In this document: piece after piece, positions 25,262 to 26,419 of the stretch
Layout: each line of letters starts with the position of its first letter
Position numbering within the stretch: position 1 is the stretch's first letter
DNA from: JBDRED01 sp043820025 [NCBI: Elusimicrobiota bacterium]
GTDB taxonomy: Bacteria; RUG730; JBDRED01
Direction of reading: 5' to 3'
DNA: 26,419 nt
Assembly (NCBI GenBank): GCA_043820025.1
Contig: JBDRED010000023.1
Location: 1 to 26,419, forward strand
Position numbers and translations under genes: made by a program
The notes under the pieces: model-generated
What the model saw: only the letters and a program-made list of their open reading frames with translations
Databases searched by the model: none
What the model was told of the DNA's origin: nothing

Positions 25262-25930
25262 TTACTTTTTTTTGGCTTCAACTATTTTTCGCTCTTTTTT
25301 ACTCTTATTGGTTTTTTTAATAAGCAGATTACTGTTCCTTACTCCGGGAACTGACCCCTTAATTAAAATTAATCTTTCTTCTGTATTTACCTGAAATATT
25401 TCAAGCTTTTGCACTGTGTGTCTTTCTGCGCCCATATGTCCAGGTAGTTTTTTCCCTTTAAATACTCTTGAAGGATCAGAACTTGCAGCCATACCACCCG
25501 GAGCTCTTCTATATTCGCCATGTCCATGGCTGTGTGGCAGTCCATGAAAACCATGCCTTTTGATTACGCCTGCATATCCCTTGCCTTTTGTAATTCCAAC
25601 AACATCAACATAATCGCCCGGCTTGAATATATCTAATAAAATATCTGCGCCGATTTCGTATTCATCCAGGCTGCCGCTCTCAATTCTAAATTCTTTGAGT
25701 TTACGCGCAAGCATACCATTTTTTTTATCTTTAAACGCGCCTGCCCAAACTTTTGTAGCCTCCTTTTTCTCGCCATATCCAACAACAAAAGCATTATATC
25801 CATTTTTTTCCTTGGTGCATTTATTTACAATCCAGCAAGATTCTACTTTCACAACCGTAACCGGTACAGAAGCGCCTGTATTATCAAATACTCTAGTCAT
25901 TCCAATTTTTGTTGCAAGTAATCGATCCAT
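25262..25930 (-). CDS. rplC: Ribosomal protein L3 (uL3)
   Basis: 222 residues from the ATG at 25930 (MDRLLATKIGMTRVF), which has AGGAG about eleven bases upstream and gives the family's usual N-terminus. A TTG nine codons earlier extends the frame, but the binding site would then lie inside the gene, so it is rejected. Signatures: GTPVTVV-like ASVPVTVVKVE, HGFHGLPHSHGHGEYRRAPGG, and KLPGHMGAERHTVQKLEI. Its loop reaches towards the peptidyl transferase centre. Confidence 0.96.
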   Translation of the reverse strand: MDRLLATKIGMTRVFDNTGASVPVTVVKVESCWIVNKCTKEKNGYNAFVVGYGEKKEATKVWAGAFKDKKNGMLARKLKEFRIESGSLDEYEIGADILLDIFKPGDYVDVVGITKGKGYAGVIKRHGFHGLPHSHGHGEYRRAPGGMAASSDPSRVFKGKKLPGHMGAERHTVQKLEIFQVNTEERLILIKGSVPGVRNSNLLIKKTNKSKKERKIVEAKKK

Positions 25931-25958
25931 CTTATGTTTCTCTCCTAACACTTTCAAA

Positions 25959-26270
25959 TTAAAGCTTTATTTCGACATCTACACCTGCCGGTAAATCCAG
26001 CTTCATAAGGGCATCTACAGTCTGTGATGTTGGACTCAATATATCAACAAGTCTTTTATGAATCCGCATTTCAAACTGCTCTCGTGACTTTTTATCCACA
26101 TGCGGCGACCTTAGAACCGTGTATCTTCTTGTCCGCGTTGGCAAGAGTATAGGCCCTGCTATAGATGCGCCTGTTCGTTTTGCAGTCATTACAATTTCCT
26201 TTAATGACTGATCCAGCATTTTGTGGTCGTACGCTTTTAATCGTATTCTGATTCTTTGTTCATCAACCAT
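25959..26270 (-). CDS. rpsJ: Ribosomal protein S10 (uS10)
   Basis: 103 residues, the usual length. Signatures: [40 protein letters not shown], and [20 protein letters not shown] followed by RLVDI. S10 belongs to the small-subunit head and can also join transcription antitermination with NusB. GAGG nine bases before the ATG is inside the short gap after the tuf stop, consistent with co-transcription. Confidence 0.97.
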   Translation of the reverse strand: MVDEQRIRIRLKAYDHKMLDQSLKEIVMTAKRTGASIAGPILLPTRTRRYTVLRSPHVDKKSREQFEMRIHKRLVDILSPTSQTVDALMKLDLPAGVDVEIKL

Positions 26271-26284
26271 TTAATACAACCTCT

Positions 26285-26419
26285 TTATTCAATAATCTCG
26301 CTAATAACGCCCGCTCCAACAGTTCTTCCGCCTTCTCGTATCGCAAACCTCAATTCCTTTTCCATTGCTATCGGTGTTATTAATTCTGCCTCTATCTTTA
26401 TATTATCTCCGGGCATTAC
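26285..26419 (-). CDS. tuf: Elongation factor Tu, C-terminal 44 residues
   Basis: Only the 3' end of the gene is in the window; its start lies beyond 26419. The frame reads [19 protein letters not shown], then [16 protein letters not shown] and ends SEIIE before a TAA. This is the conserved end of domain 3 of EF-Tu, the GTPase that delivers aminoacyl-tRNA to the ribosome. The stop lies 14 bases before rpsJ, the common tuf-rpsJ arrangement. IF-2 and SelB lack this C-terminal sequence. Confidence 0.95.
   Translation of the reverse strand, partial: VMPGDNIKIEAELITPIAMEKELRFAIREGGRTVGAGVISEIIE

Noticed and set aside
25928-25957. Longer L3 start at a TTG nine codons upstream
   Set aside because: The extension contains the AGGAG binding site of the downstream ATG and does not match the family N-terminus.
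1-26419. CRISPR array, tRNA, rRNA, phage or transposase genes
   Set aside because: I saw no regularly spaced direct repeats, no cloverleaf or rRNA segments, and no mobile-element gene on either strand.

Overview
This window is the core of a bacterial chromosome. Every gene I can support is encoded on the minus strand, so transcription runs from high to low coordinates. The DNA is AT-rich. Gene order, the RpoA sequence style and the joining of the ribosomal cluster to a rod-shape cluster suggest a Gram-negative-type uncultured lineage. Candidatus Omnitrophota (former OP3) is my best guess, from family resemblance only and with moderate confidence.

Layout in the direction of transcription: the 3' end of tuf (EF-Tu) enters at 26419. 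It is followed by the S10-spc-alpha ribosomal super-cluster: rpsJ, rplC, rplD, rplW, rplB, rpsS, rplV, rpsC, rplP, rpmC, rpsQ, rplN, rplX, rplE, rpsN, rpsH, rplF, rplR, rpsE, rplO, secY, adk, map, infA, rpmJ, rpsM, rpsK, rpsD, rpoA, rplQ (26270 to 11313). rpmD (uL30) is missing from its usual slot between rpsE and rplO. With gaps of 16 bases or less, and no terminator that I can see, the cluster runs straight into mreB-mreC-mreD-mrdA-rodA (elongasome and cell shape). Next come a large fused radical SAM/DUF2344 protein and rng (RNase G). Most gaps are under 60 bases and several genes overlap by ATGA, so a very long transcription unit is plausible.

The genes form a growth module: ribosome building and translation initiation (r-proteins, IF-1), protein export and N-terminal maturation (SecY, Map), adenylate balance (Adk), transcription (RpoA), lateral wall growth (MreBCD, PBP2, RodA) and RNA processing (RNase G).

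The only non-housekeeping part is the left end (1 to about 1570). A 381-base intergenic region holds pieces of several dispersed palindromic repeat families, a perfect 10-bp inverted repeat beside a plausible sigma70 promoter, and a leader with two interleaved potential helices, the second ending at the start codon. It precedes a truncated gene for an exported protein of unknown function. That gene contains, in frame, a second copy of one of the palindromic repeats. I see no phage, CRISPR array, insertion sequence, tRNA or rRNA. The most unusual material is at this left end; the rest is conserved core with some informative variations.
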